Under the pieces are notes generated by a model. That model had not been told where the DNA came from, ran no database searches, and saw only the letters and a program-made list of their open reading frames with translations. Below, piece after piece: positions 26,963 through 36,009 of a DNA stretch of 64,000 nt (position 1 is the stretch's first letter; each line of letters begins with the position of its first letter). The stretch spans positions 5,580,001 through 5,644,000 of the forward strand of contig OZ252019.1 of NCBI GenBank assembly GCA_965247435.1, read 5' to 3'. Source of the stretch: Ilyomonas sp965247435 (GTDB lineage Bacteria; Bacteroidota; Bacteroidia; Chitinophagales; Chitinophagaceae). The position numbers and the translations under genes were made by a program.

Positions 26963-28141
26963 CTACCGGCAGCCTCTTCCTAAAACAATGCCCAATACAG
27001 CCGATGCAATAATAAGTATCCGGTAGATAAGGATATGCGTTTGCCGTCCTTTTGCCAAACGAATCTTTTCTTCGTTAATCCGCTCCCGTTCTTTTGCCCG
27101 CGCTTCCTGCTGTTGCATAGTTGCCGCAATCTGGTTTTTCAATAAATCAACCTCTTGTTTATAAAGCGCTGCCGTGCCCGCGCTTGCTTTGGAGTGTAAT
27201 TCTTCCTTCGCTGTTAGCTGCGCTTCCAGGTTAGAAATCTGCTTTGCATAGTTAGCCTGCAGTTGCGTGGTAATATCTTCTACAAGTCTTGCCTTTGAGT
27301 TCTGCAACTCTTCGATAGTGCGGTTGTAAATATCGTTAAAATACTGGCCCAGCGCAGTAGGCGTAATGAATGCTTTGTCTGCTATTTTTTGCAACAGCGA
27401 ATTGTCCTGCTGGTGACCGATAGCCGTAATGAAGTGGCAACTGACCTGCAGCGCTGCTTCTGCTATGGAAGGTTTATTAAATACTTCCAGCCGGTCGCCG
27501 CCGCCCCTGGAGATAATTAATATATCACTACTGCTGTGATGGTTTTGCAATGCTTCCACAATGTCCTGTTCAGAAGAGAGGTTGATGCGCACAAACTTAA
27601 AATCATAGCAGGAAATGGTTTCCTCAAGCTGGTGCCGGATATCGCTGTCTATAATGCCGGTCTTTCCTATCAGGATGATAACTTGTAATGGCTCGCCCTT
27701 TATAATCTTCATCTTAACAAATGCATCAACATCTTTGTACCCTGTTGCTGCCTTGCGCTGCAGTACTTTAAAAGCCTGTACCTGTTCTTCGGTGTATTTG
27801 CTTTCCTTTTGTTCTAATAATTCTGTGAGGTTCAGTTGCAGTTCAATCCGGGCGCCATTGACCTGCACTTTCTTGGTAAGGTAAGCGCAGCACTCGATGG
27901 TTTGCTGCGCTGCAAGGCCTGTTCTGATGAGGGCAGGCACGATCAGTGTAATGCAGGCATCGGACGCCTCATCTTTTAGCTGGTCGTAGTAGTAGCCGCT
28001 GTAGCTCTGCCCCCGGCCCGGCAGGTAAACGCCTCTGGCAGTAATGATCTTCCTGGTGGCTTCGCTGTTAAGCGCATTATTGAAGATGTTGACAATGGCG
28101 GAAGGATTGTACACCACACCGCTCTTTGCTTCTACGTTCAT
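26963..28141 (-). CDS. Membrane-anchored exonuclease VII large-subunit-like protein
   Basis: Protein of 392 aa resembling XseA, which degrades single-stranded DNA, but with an unusual C-terminus. Residues about 35-75 recall the OB-like N-terminal domain (YSGYYYDQLKDEASDACITL). The catalytic-domain blocks are DILIISRGGGDRLEVFNK, FITAIGHQQDNSLLQKIADK and AFITPTALGQYF, corresponding to the RGGG, GH-x-x-D and P-T-P signatures of XseA. A coiled coil follows (LVEDITTQLQANYAKQISNL through QQQEARAKERERINEE), and the protein ends in a single membrane span (ILIYRILIIASAVLGIVLG). No small-subunit (xseB) gene is adjacent. It could be the housekeeping enzyme in divergent form, or a specialised membrane-tethered nuclease. 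Confidence 0.75.
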   Translation of the reverse strand: MNVEAKSGVVYNPSAIVNIFNNALNSEATRKIITARGVYLPGRGQSYSGYYYDQLKDEASDACITLIVPALIRTGLAAQQTIECCAYLTKKVQVNGARIELQLNLTELLEQKESKYTEEQVQAFKVLQRKAATGYKDVDAFVKMKIIKGEPLQVIILIGKTGIIDSDIRHQLEETISCYDFKFVRINLSSEQDIVEALQNHHSSSDILIISRGGGDRLEVFNKPSIAEAALQVSCHFITAIGHQQDNSLLQKIADKAFITPTALGQYFNDIYNRTIEELQNSKARLVEDITTQLQANYAKQISNLEAQLTAKEELHSKASAGTAALYKQEVDLLKNQIAATMQQQEARAKERERINEEKIRLAKGRQTHILIYRILIIASAVLGIVLGRGCR

Positions 28142-28737
28142 TGGAAGTATTAATTGTTTTCATAGTAATCAAACCAGCCTGCTAAACAATGAAAGCTTTC
28201 TTGCAAAGCAATTCGCCTGCAGCTTACTCACAATCTTACCTGCATCCTCAGCACCTTATCCATGCTTCCTTTTAGGAGCGCAATGTGTTTATAGTGCAGG
28301 TAAATTTTAATTAACCGGGAGTTTGCTTGGTTAGCACTGCTATTAGGCAAAATTAACTAAATAGTTTAGTATTTAGCTGTTGCAACAAATATACCGCCTC
28401 TGAAAAATTTTTGGTTTTACCGCGGCAGGTGGTTGCCGGAAACTGCTGAAACGACAATTGGAAAAGGCGCTATCGCTTAAGCCTTTACCAATATCAATGC
28501 TTCCCGCTATTAAAAAAGTGTGTCCTGCTTTCCAAATTGCGGGCGTATCTGAGCATCCCCCCAATGAAGCATTTGTTCAGACTGCTTTTCACCCCGCTGT
28601 TTCCGGTGGATATTTTTCCCGGTACCCTTATTAATTTAACAACTTCTCCGGTTCCTTTTCTGTCCTATTTCAGGAGTAATTTTTGCAACCTGAATCAGTG
28701 TTCATAAAATTCACAAACCTGAAGTAAGCAACGGCCT
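28142..28737. other. Intergenic stretch between divergent genes, no supported gene
   Basis: This 600-bp gap separates the XseA-like gene and the LMF-family gene, which point away from each other, so promoters for both should lie here. Frames of 60-76 codons exist on both strands around 28380-28650, but neither has a good start, domain or signal peptide. I could not pick one as real. Confidence 0.4.
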
Positions 28738-30282
28738 ATGGAAGCGAAGAAGGAGATGAATAGCGCATTCAGCCCTGCACCAGGCATCCCTCCAACGTAT
28801 TGGCTTACCCGCTTTGTTATCCTGCGCCTGTTAGGAGTTATTTATGCTGTAGCTTTTCTGGTCGCTATCAATCAAATCCTTCCCCTGATCGGTGCGGATG
28901 GTCTCACGCCTTTGAATCTTTATTTAAAAAATATAAGCGGGGCATTAGGGTCTGACGGAGCAGGTTTTTTGCGCCTGCCGTCTGTCTTCTGGCTCTGGCA
29001 TTCCGATATGGCGCTGCTTACTATCGCTTGGCTTGGCTTCCTGGTGTCGTGCATGGTAGCAGCAGGCTACGCTAATGCACTAATGCTTTTTGTATTGTGG
29101 TTTCTATATATGTCGTTCGTTCATGCGGGGCAGGAATGGTATGGCTATGGCTGGGAAATCCAGCTTACCGAAACCGGCTTCCTTGCCATCTTTCTTTGCC
29201 CACTGCTCGATGCGCGGCCGTTTCCGCGCTACCCGCCGCCAATGCCCGTCATCGTTTTATTCCGGTGGCTTATTTGCCGGATTATGCTTGGCGCGGGGCT
29301 GATCAAATTGCGCGGCGATGAAATCTGGCGGAACGGCACCGCGCTTTATTACCACTTCGAAACGCAGCCTATACCCGGCCCGCTTAGCCGCTGGTTTCAC
29401 TTTCTGCCACGCGCCGTGCTGAAGGGCGGCGTATGGTTTAACTGGCTGGGCGAGGTGGCTGCGCCACTGTTCGTATTCTGGCCGCGGATCGCCCGCCATA
29501 TCGCCGGTGTAGTGATTGTATTATTCCAGCTAAACATTGTCCTTAGCGGCAATCTTTCTTTTTTAAACTGGCTCACCATTATCCCGGCGTTAGCCTGTTT
29601 CGATGATGGCTTCTGGGCGAAGCTTCTTCCACACGCGCTTGTTCGCAAAGCGGCCGCTGCCGCTGAACGTTCTGAGCCGTCCCGGTCTATGCTCACGGCC
29701 GCCTGGGTGGTAACCGTAATTATAGTATTCCTTAGCGTTCAGCCGGTATTTAATATCCTGTCGCCGGGGCAGGTGATGAATACGTCATTTGATCCGCTCG
29801 ATCTTGTGAATACGTATGGCGCCTTCGGTACCGTAGGGCAGGAACGGCTGAACGTGGTATTTGAAGGCACAGCGGATAATGACTCTACCGATAATGCGCA
29901 TTGGCAGCCTTATATCTATAAAGGCCTGCCGGTGTTGCCGGATAAGCAACCGCCGCAGGTTGCGCCTTACCAGTTGCGGCTGGACTGGCAGATGTGGTTT
30001 GCCGCTATGTCCACGCCCAATGAATATCCGTGGACGGTAAACCTTGTGTGGAAGTTGCTGCATAATAATGGCGGCGCGGTAAGTTTGCTTGCCGGTAACC
30101 CTTTTCCGGGCAAACCGCCGAAATATGTGCGGGCCGTATTGTACCGCTATGCCTTTGCAAAGCCCGGCAATCTGCAGCATCTTTGGTGGAACCGAGGGCG
30201 GGTGCGTCTCTGGCTGCCGGCCATGTCGGCAGACGATCCGAGGCTGATTGATTTTGTAAAAACGGCAGGATGGGTTCGGTAA
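28738..30282 (+). CDS. Lipase maturation factor (LMF1-like) family membrane protein
   Basis: Polytopic membrane protein of 514 aa with at least eight hydrophobic spans, matching the lipase maturation factor family known from animals and found in scattered bacteria. Landmarks are the N-terminal RFVILRLLGVIYAVAFLVAI, FVHAGQEWYGYGWEIQLTET then GFLAIFLCP, FRWLICRIMLGAGLIKLRGD then EIWRNGTALYYHFETQPIP, and GEVAAPLFVFWPR. The soluble C-terminal domain has YGAFGTVGQERLNVVFEGT, LDWQMWFAAM and a terminal VRLWLPA strand. In animals the family helps fold secreted lipases in the ER; the bacterial role is unknown. The next gene on this strand, an FAD oxidoreductase, is about 600 bp away, so an operon is doubtful. 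Confidence 0.88.
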   Translation: MEAKKEMNSAFSPAPGIPPTYWLTRFVILRLLGVIYAVAFLVAINQILPLIGADGLTPLNLYLKNISGALGSDGAGFLRLPSVFWLWHSDMALLTIAWLGFLVSCMVAAGYANALMLFVLWFLYMSFVHAGQEWYGYGWEIQLTETGFLAIFLCPLLDARPFPRYPPPMPVIVLFRWLICRIMLGAGLIKLRGDEIWRNGTALYYHFETQPIPGPLSRWFHFLPRAVLKGGVWFNWLGEVAAPLFVFWPRIARHIAGVVIVLFQLNIVLSGNLSFLNWLTIIPALACFDDGFWAKLLPHALVRKAAAAAERSEPSRSMLTAAWVVTVIIVFLSVQPVFNILSPGQVMNTSFDPLDLVNTYGAFGTVGQERLNVVFEGTADNDSTDNAHWQPYIYKGLPVLPDKQPPQVAPYQLRLDWQMWFAAMSTPNEYPWTVNLVWKLLHNNGGAVSLLAGNPFPGKPPKYVRAVLYRYAFAKPGNLQHLWWNRGRVRLWLPAMSADDPRLIDFVKTAGWVR

Positions 30283-30452
30283 AATGAACACGTTAATAAG
30301 GATTGAACAATGGTAAATAATGCCGGAACAATAATCATTGTTTCTTAAACTTTAGACCAGGAATGATAATTTATTTATGTAGGTAGCTCAGGAATATTTG
30401 TCTTGTAGAAGCATCTTGTTAATACAGAAAATATAATGTTCTTAATGACTTC

Positions 30453-30568
30453 GTAGGAATCTCCTGTGAACAGGAAGCTCCTACAGAGCTTGACCGCTTT
30501 TATGATAACTGTTCTCTATAAACAGGCAGCTCCGATAGAGCTTAGATAAATACATCGGAGGATTTTTT
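30453..30568. repeat. Tandem hairpin repeat region
   Basis: Two related units lie in tandem: GAACAGGAAGCTCCTACAGA and AAACAGGCAGCTCCGATAGA, each followed by GCTT. The first forms GTAGGA(atct)CCTGT-ACAGG(aagc)TCCTAC at 30453-30484 and an alternative AAGCTC/GAGCTT stem. The second forms CTCCGAT/ATCGGAG at 30530-30560 followed by a T-run at 30563-30568. The 600-bp gap around it (30283-30884) has no other supported feature. It may be a repetitive palindromic element or a small RNA with a terminator. Confidence 0.5.
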
Positions 30569-30884
30569 AACTATCCACGCTGTTCTATGTAAGATAAAGG
30601 GGCAAATGGTTAGATAGTATCTTTCTTTAAGATAGCTACAAGTATTCCGATAAATGAGGAATAAAACTGATGATGAATAATGATTGTTTCTTTGGCTGTA
30701 TAATGTAATATGAACTGTAAGTATGAATTGGTGGCGCATGCATAGGGAAGAGTAGCGGGACTATTCTTACCGGAAGTAAAGCTTGTAACACAGCGGACAC
30801 GCCCGAATTGTCATTTAAATAAAAAACAACCGGATAATATTGAAAGCGGTTTTAAATGTTATCGCTTAATTAAACTGCATTACT

Positions 30885-32330
30885 ATGACGAGAAAAGACT
30901 ATGATGCCATCGTTGTAGGTTCGGGCCCAAACGGCCTCGCTGCTGCTATTACCATGCAGCAGGCAGGACTGTCTGTGCTTCTGATAGAAGCAAAAGAAGA
31001 GATCGGTGGCGGGCTGCGCTCTGCAGAACTTACTTTACCCGGTTTTGTGCATGATGTGTGCTCGGCCATTCATCCGCTGGCAGTTGGCTCGCCTTTTTTT
31101 AAAACACTTCCGCTGGAGCAGTATGGACTGCAATTTATTCAGCCGACAATTGCGGCGGCACATCCTTTTGACGGCGGTACTGCTGCAGCCTTATACCATT
31201 CGGCAGAACAGACCGCAGCCTTGCTGAGCCGTGATGAAAATTCGTATTTACAACTGATGAAACCGCTGGTTAGAGATTGGCCGGGGCTTGCGGCTGATGT
31301 ACTCGGGCCGTTGCGCTTTCCCAACAAGCCTTTTGCCATGGCGCGGTTTGGCGTACATGCCGTTACCGCTGCCACATACCTGGCCAAACGTTTTACCACC
31401 AGGGAAGCACGAGGCTTATGGGCTGGCATGGCGGTGCATTCTATGCAGCCTTTATCCAACGTCACTACTTCCGCTATTGCGCTCGTATTAATGGTTAACG
31501 GGCACCTGAGTGGATGGCCATTACCCAAAGGCGGGTCGAACGCAATAGCCACTGCACTTGCCACCCATTTCAGGGCGCTGGGCGGCACTATAGAAACAAA
31601 TTTCCACGTTCGTTCATTACAGCAATTGCCATCCGCCCATGCGGTACTGTTTGATGTAACGCCAAGGCAGTTATTGCAGATTGCAGGGCACCGCTTCTCT
31701 TCCCTGTACAAGTGGCAATTGGCACGGTACCGCTATGGCATGGGCGTGTTTAAAATAGATTGGGCGCTGGATGGCCCCATACCTTTTACAGCGCCGGCCT
31801 GCAGAGCGGCAGGAACGGTTCATTTAGGCAATACGCTGGAAGAAATCGCCGCTTCGGAAAGGCTGACGGCAAAGGGCAAACACCCGGAAAAGCCTTTTGT
31901 ATTACTCGCTCAGCAAAGCTTGTTCGATCCGTCGCGCGCGCCGGGAGGCAAACATACAGCCTGGGCATATTGCCATGTTCCCAACGGATCAACAACGGAT
32001 ATGACGGAAAGGATAGAGCAGCAGGTGGAGCGGTATGCGCCGGGCTTCCGGGAAAGGATACTGGGCAGGCATGTGATGGACACAGCACAGATAGAAGCGT
32101 ATAACCCCAACTATATCGGCGGCGATATCAACGGCGGAGTTATAGATGCCGGCCAGTTGTTTACAAGACCAGCCTTACGCCTGTCGCCTTACAAAACATC
32201 AGCTAAAGGGTTGTATATCTGTTCGGCTTCAACGCCGCCGGGCGGCGGGGTGCATGGCATGTGCGGCTATCACGCAGCTAAGAGAGCGTTGAAAGATATT
32301 TTTAATAAAGAAGCGCCGGCGTTGGGATAA
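30885..32330 (+). CDS. FAD-dependent oxidoreductase, phytoene desaturase-like
   Basis: FAD/NAD(P)-binding amine oxidase-type protein of 481 aa related to phytoene dehydrogenases (COG1233-like). The N-terminal dinucleotide fold is YDAIVVGSGPNGLAAAITMQ followed by QAGLSVLLIEAKEEIGGG, with the conserved Glu at the end of the second strand. The motif ELTLPGFVHDVCSAIHPLA follows. The FAD-closing motif near the C-terminus is GLYICSASTPPGGGVHGMCG followed by YHAAKRAL. No signal peptide, so it is cytoplasmic or membrane-associated. Relatives act on carotenoids, long-chain alcohols or unknown lipids; there are no other carotenoid genes nearby, so the substrate is open. It stands alone, upstream of an insertion sequence. 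Confidence 0.88.
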   Translation: MTRKDYDAIVVGSGPNGLAAAITMQQAGLSVLLIEAKEEIGGGLRSAELTLPGFVHDVCSAIHPLAVGSPFFKTLPLEQYGLQFIQPTIAAAHPFDGGTAAALYHSAEQTAALLSRDENSYLQLMKPLVRDWPGLAADVLGPLRFPNKPFAMARFGVHAVTAATYLAKRFTTREARGLWAGMAVHSMQPLSNVTTSAIALVLMVNGHLSGWPLPKGGSNAIATALATHFRALGGTIETNFHVRSLQQLPSAHAVLFDVTPRQLLQIAGHRFSSLYKWQLARYRYGMGVFKIDWALDGPIPFTAPACRAAGTVHLGNTLEEIAASERLTAKGKHPEKPFVLLAQQSLFDPSRAPGGKHTAWAYCHVPNGSTTDMTERIEQQVERYAPGFRERILGRHVMDTAQIEAYNPNYIGGDINGGVIDAGQLFTRPALRLSPYKTSAKGLYICSASTPPGGGVHGMCGYHAAKRALKDIFNKEAPALG

Positions 32331-32672
32331 CTTATTTGTAAAATTTATCGCTGCATCTCCGAATCATCCGGTAATATTTTTTACATTCATCTGTCCGGAG
32401 CAGGTACAGATGGGACGTTGTGTTTACCGGTATGATGCTTATTTTATCGTAATGAAGAAGCCTGAATGTGAGATGTGCAGCCTTGGCCACTCTCGCTTGC
32501 TGCGGCAGAAGAAACTTTTATTATTTCCTTTAATCCCGGGTAATGTACTCAAAAATGGTTGGTGGTATTTTGATATTTTAGTATTAATATGCCGTGGTTA
32601 ATCTGAAGAGGAAGCAGGCGCTGCTGGAGAGCAACCTGTCAGAAATAGGATTGATGCTTATACGAAAAAAGT
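32331..32672. other. Intergenic stretch next to the IS, with a possible coding tail
   Basis: No complete gene is supported. Near its right end a frame ending at 32675 reads VNLKRKQALLESNLSEIGLM then LIRKK and stops, like the C-terminal helix of a protein. It abuts the left hairpin of the insertion sequence, so it may be the tail of a gene whose front was displaced or deleted. Confidence 0.3.
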
Positions 32673-32710
32673 AAGGGGTTGAACACTTGTGGTGTTCAAC
32701 CCCTTTTTTT
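32673..32710 (+). terminator. Inward-facing terminator at left end of the IS
   Basis: AAGGGGTTGAACAC (32673-32686) and GTGTTCAACCCCTT (32692-32705) form a perfect 14-bp stem with a 5-nt loop, followed on the plus strand by a T-run. It would stop transcription entering the IS from the left, antisense to the transposase. Confidence 0.75.
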
Positions 32711-32734
32711 GGTAAGCGGCATGTCTAAAAAAAC

Positions 32735-33664
32735 TCATTTGGTGTTTGATAAAAAGATATACCATTTGATGAAGTTGACACGGTGTTCCCTGCTTAGTCC
32801 CCGATGCAGGTCGAGATGGTTTTTAAGATGCCCAAAGTACCCTTCAATACCATTGGTAGTAGCTGGTATTTTGTCGTTGTTGAGGTAATGGAACATGTTA
32901 GGTAAAGCTCTTTTGATGCTAAAGTAAGAGCGCCTTAACAGCTTGTGTTTGTACCAGTATCTTCCTGTGTCTTTGTTATAGGCTTTTTCAGCGAGGTAAT
33001 CTTTATGCCTGTTGTACCAGGCGGTTAGTTCGTTGGTCCAATGGAGGCGGTCATTAGAAGACTTGATTTTAAGAAGCATCAAAACCAAAGTTCTCAATTC
33101 TACCCCTGCCGGATGCTTTGGAAACCTTGTGAGCCACAGCAAGCACATTCTTTGGATGTGTACCAAACATCGCTGAACAGCAACGCCGGGAAGGGATTTT
33201 TTAATTGCTTTAAGCGTACTTTTATGTCCATCGGTGGTAATGCTGTCGATGTGAACACCCAGCTTGATGAGGTTATCTAAGTCTTCTTTTATTTCGCTAA
33301 AATGTTCTCCGTCTGTAATGCGGATGAGCTGTGTATAACCATCCTGATCATCCTGATAGCACACTACACAAAACTGCTTAAAATAGGTTGCATCCATTCG
33401 CAGATGAACATCCTTGCGCTTAATAAGCTTTACCTGAGGAGACTGCTCTAAAAAAGTATAAAACAATCGTTGCAGAGCAGCTCTTGACAGCCTGCTGTCA
33501 CGGCTCAATGTCGCGTAGGTTTGCCTTTCCAAAATCCACTTTTCAAACCAGATAAAATAATTTCTAAGACGCTGCTCAGGAGCACTCCTGGTAAACAATA
33601 TCCCACAATTGTTGCATTTAAATCTTTGCTTACCTCCACGCTTCCCCCACCTGATTACTGCCAA
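32735..33664 (-). CDS. IS256/IS1249-type transposase, frameshifted or slippage start
   Basis: DDE transposase of at least 309 aa. The three acidic positions fit RMDATYFKQF, DSITTDGHKSTL and TTNGIEGYFGHLK. The sequence CLVHIQRMCLLWLT and the N-terminal zinc ribbon are typical of the IS1249 group of the IS256 family. The ribbon's first Cys pair (KKRCWACGSL) lies upstream of the only in-frame start, a TTG at 33664, with a stop just before it. An ATG at 33705 in the neighbouring frame (MNSNTK) would join it through a -1 slip at the A5 run of ACAAAAAGC. So either one A has been lost, or the element uses programmed slippage to make full-length enzyme. Confidence 0.85.
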   Translation of the reverse strand: MAVIRWGKRGGKQRFKCNNCGILFTRSAPEQRLRNYFIWFEKWILERQTYATLSRDSRLSRAALQRLFYTFLEQSPQVKLIKRKDVHLRMDATYFKQFCVVCYQDDQDGYTQLIRITDGEHFSEIKEDLDNLIKLGVHIDSITTDGHKSTLKAIKKSLPGVAVQRCLVHIQRMCLLWLTRFPKHPAGVELRTLVLMLLKIKSSNDRLHWTNELTAWYNRHKDYLAEKAYNKDTGRYWYKHKLLRRSYFSIKRALPNMFHYLNNDKIPATTNGIEGYFGHLKNHLDLHRGLSREHRVNFIKWYIFLSNTK

Positions 33665-33710
33665 AGAACCGCAAGCCCAGCACCGCTTTTTGTATTACTG
33701 TTCATACAAC

Positions 33711-33745
33711 AAAAAAAGTTTACTGAAATCACTTTCAGTAAACTT
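33711..33745 (-). terminator. Inward-facing terminator upstream of the transposase start
   Basis: AAGTTTACTGAAA (33716-33728) and TTTCAGTAAACTT (33733-33745) form a perfect 13-bp stem with a 4-nt loop. On the minus strand it is followed by a T-run, only a few bases before the ATG at 33705. It would stop outside transcription from entering the transposase gene. Confidence 0.75.
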
Positions 33746-33975
33746 CCTTCAAACCTTTACCTGCATTGCCTTTTAGAAGATTTTACCAACCATTTCTGAG
33801 TATTATACCTAATCCCGCATAAAAAACAAATATGGTGCGTCTTTAAAAATCAAATCCGGTACAAAAAATTATTTCGGTACAACTACTTCTTATAATTTTA
33901 TCTGGCCGGACTTTGATTGCCAAACAGTTTGCAGTCTTATTTAATTCCTGAAATTATCCTCAACAATATAACCGT

Positions 33976-36009
33976 ATGAAAAAAATCGTATTGCCGCTGT
34001 CGCTGCTCATGAGCAGTATTGTATTTGCACAAAACAAAGACTATCCCATACAAGCTGTGCCTTTTACACAGGTCAGGCTCACCGATATGTTCTGGCTGCC
34101 GCGTATTAAAATCAACCGGGATGTTACCATACCTGCTTCGTTCCAGCGGTGCGAATCTACCGGGCGGGTGAAAAACTTTGAAATGGCGGCTGCCCGTACC
34201 GGTAAGTTTTGTACCATTTTTCCTTTTGATGATACGGACATTTATAAGACGATTGAAGGTGCTTCCTTTTCTATCAGCCTGTTCCCGGACGCGGCGCTGG
34301 AAAAGTACATGGACAGCCTGATAACCAAGGTAGCAAAAGCACAGGAGCCGGATGGTTATTTATACACCGCCAGAACTATTGACCCGGCGCACCCGCACCA
34401 ATGGGCAGGCCCGGAAAGATGGGTAAAGGAAAGAGAACTGAGCCATGAACTATATAACTCCGGCCACCTGTACGAAGCGGCGGCTGCACACTATATGGCT
34501 ACGGGCAAAAAGAACCTGCTGAACATTGCTTTAAAGAATGCCGATCTTGTATGCGCTGTATTTGGTCCTGCGCCTGCGCAAAGAAAAGTAGCGCCCGGCC
34601 ACGAAGTAGTAGAAATGGGGCTGGTGAAACTATACCGCATTACCGGTAAAAAGGAATACCTGCAAACAGCCAGGTTTTTCATTGAACAAAGAGGCCATTA
34701 CAACGGCTACGATTCTACCAGCAAAGATGAGTGGAAGAACGGCTCGTACTGGCAGGATGATAAACCTGTTGTTGACCAGGACGAAGCAGAAGGCCATGCC
34801 GTGCGCGCCGGTTATTTATATTCGGCTATGGCAGATATTGCTGCACTGACAGACGATAAGCAAATCTTAAACGCCATTGATAAAATATGGGAAAATGAAG
34901 TAAGCAAAAAGATTTATGTACAGGGCAGCGTAGGCGCTGTAGGCAACGGCGAACGGTTTGGCGACGATTATGAACTGCCGAATGCAACTGCGTATAATGA
35001 GACCTGTGCGGCTATTGCCAATGTATATTTTAACCAGCGCATGTTTTTGCTGCACGGCGACGCGAAGTACATTGATGTGCTGGAAAAAACATTGTACAAT
35101 GGCCTGATATCCGGCGTGGGCATGGATGGCAAATCATTCTTTTATACCAATGCCATGCAAATAAAAAACAGCTTTGCACATCCCAATATGGAAGCCACAC
35201 GTTCGGGCTGGTTTCCCTGCTCCTGCTGCCCTACCAATGTGGTAAGGCTTATCCCGTCTATCCCCGGTTATGTGTATGCACAGAAGGACAATGCCGTTTA
35301 TGTCAATCTATTTATCAATGACAACACTACCTTAAAGGTTAGCGGCAAAGCGGTAAAAATTGTACAGGAAAATAATTATCCCTGGAGCGGTGACCTGAAG
35401 TTTTCGGTAACTCCTAACAGTCCGCTCTCTTTTAACCTGTTGGTGCGCATTCCGGGCTGGGCGCAGAACCAGGCCATACCTTCTGATCTTTACACCTACA
35501 CCAATACAACCGATACAAAAACGGCCATTAAAATTAATGGTCAGCCAACGGATTATACCCTGCAAAACGGCTACGCGGTGCTGAACAGAATATGGAAAAA
35601 AGGGGATGTGGTAGAAGTGAGCCTGCCGATGGAAGTAAGAAAAGTAACCGCCAATGCCAATATAAAAGACGATATTGGTAAAGTGGCGCTGCAGCGCGGG
35701 CCGCTGATGTATTGCGCCGAGTGGCCGGACAATAATGGCAGGACTTCCAATATTATTATGCCGGCCGATGCCAGCTTTACTACGGAGTACAAGCCGGATT
35801 TGCTGAACGGCGTAACGGTAATTAAAACGCAGGTACCGGCGGTTATTGTGGGCACAGACGGGTATAGTGTTTCTACCACCAGGCAGCCTTTTATAGCCAT
35901 TCCATATTACGCCTGGGCCAACCGGGGCAAAGGGGAAATGATGCTGTGGTTTCCAACAAAAATTACCGATATAGATTTATTGAGTAAGAATGCTGATCTG
36001 CCGCTTTAA
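33976..36009 (+). CDS. GH127 (DUF1680) beta-L-arabinofuranosidase-like, secreted
   Basis: Protein of 677 aa with a signal peptide in residues 1-19 (ending IVFAQ). It belongs to GH127/DUF1680, whose characterised members remove beta-L-arabinofuranose using a zinc-bound catalytic Cys. The start TQVRLTDMFWLPRIKIN is typical. The conserved ELYNSGHLYEAAAAHYMATG and QDEAEGHAVRAGYLYSAMAD follow, then LPNATAYNETCAAIANVYFN, whose Glu and Cys are family ligands. The active-site block FPCSCCPTNVVRLIPSIPGY lies near residue 415. Beta domains fill the C-terminus. All key residues are present. The nearest upstream neighbour is the IS element; downstream is a bidirectional terminator, so it appears monocistronic. 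Confidence 0.93.
   Translation: MKKIVLPLSLLMSSIVFAQNKDYPIQAVPFTQVRLTDMFWLPRIKINRDVTIPASFQRCESTGRVKNFEMAAARTGKFCTIFPFDDTDIYKTIEGASFSISLFPDAALEKYMDSLITKVAKAQEPDGYLYTARTIDPAHPHQWAGPERWVKERELSHELYNSGHLYEAAAAHYMATGKKNLLNIALKNADLVCAVFGPAPAQRKVAPGHEVVEMGLVKLYRITGKKEYLQTARFFIEQRGHYNGYDSTSKDEWKNGSYWQDDKPVVDQDEAEGHAVRAGYLYSAMADIAALTDDKQILNAIDKIWENEVSKKIYVQGSVGAVGNGERFGDDYELPNATAYNETCAAIANVYFNQRMFLLHGDAKYIDVLEKTLYNGLISGVGMDGKSFFYTNAMQIKNSFAHPNMEATRSGWFPCSCCPTNVVRLIPSIPGYVYAQKDNAVYVNLFINDNTTLKVSGKAVKIVQENNYPWSGDLKFSVTPNSPLSFNLLVRIPGWAQNQAIPSDLYTYTNTTDTKTAIKINGQPTDYTLQNGYAVLNRIWKKGDVVEVSLPMEVRKVTANANIKDDIGKVALQRGPLMYCAEWPDNNGRTSNIIMPADASFTTEYKPDLLNGVTVIKTQVPAVIVGTDGYSVSTTRQPFIAIPYYAWANRGKGEMMLWFPTKITDIDLLSKNADLPL

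Larger units (their letters stand above)
32673..33745. mobile_element. IS256-family (IS1249-like) insertion sequence
   Basis: About 1.07 kb containing one transposase gene on the minus strand, bounded on each side by a strong hairpin with its T-run facing inwards. The limits given are those of the hairpins. I could not recognise terminal inverted repeats or a target duplication by eye, so true ends may extend by tens of bases. It lies between the FAD oxidoreductase and the GH127 gene and interrupts no obvious complete gene. Confidence 0.7.

Noticed and set aside
32410..32601. Plus-strand ORF of 63 aa between the FAD enzyme and the IS
   Set aside because: No ribosome site, domain or signal peptide; codon usage unlike neighbours.
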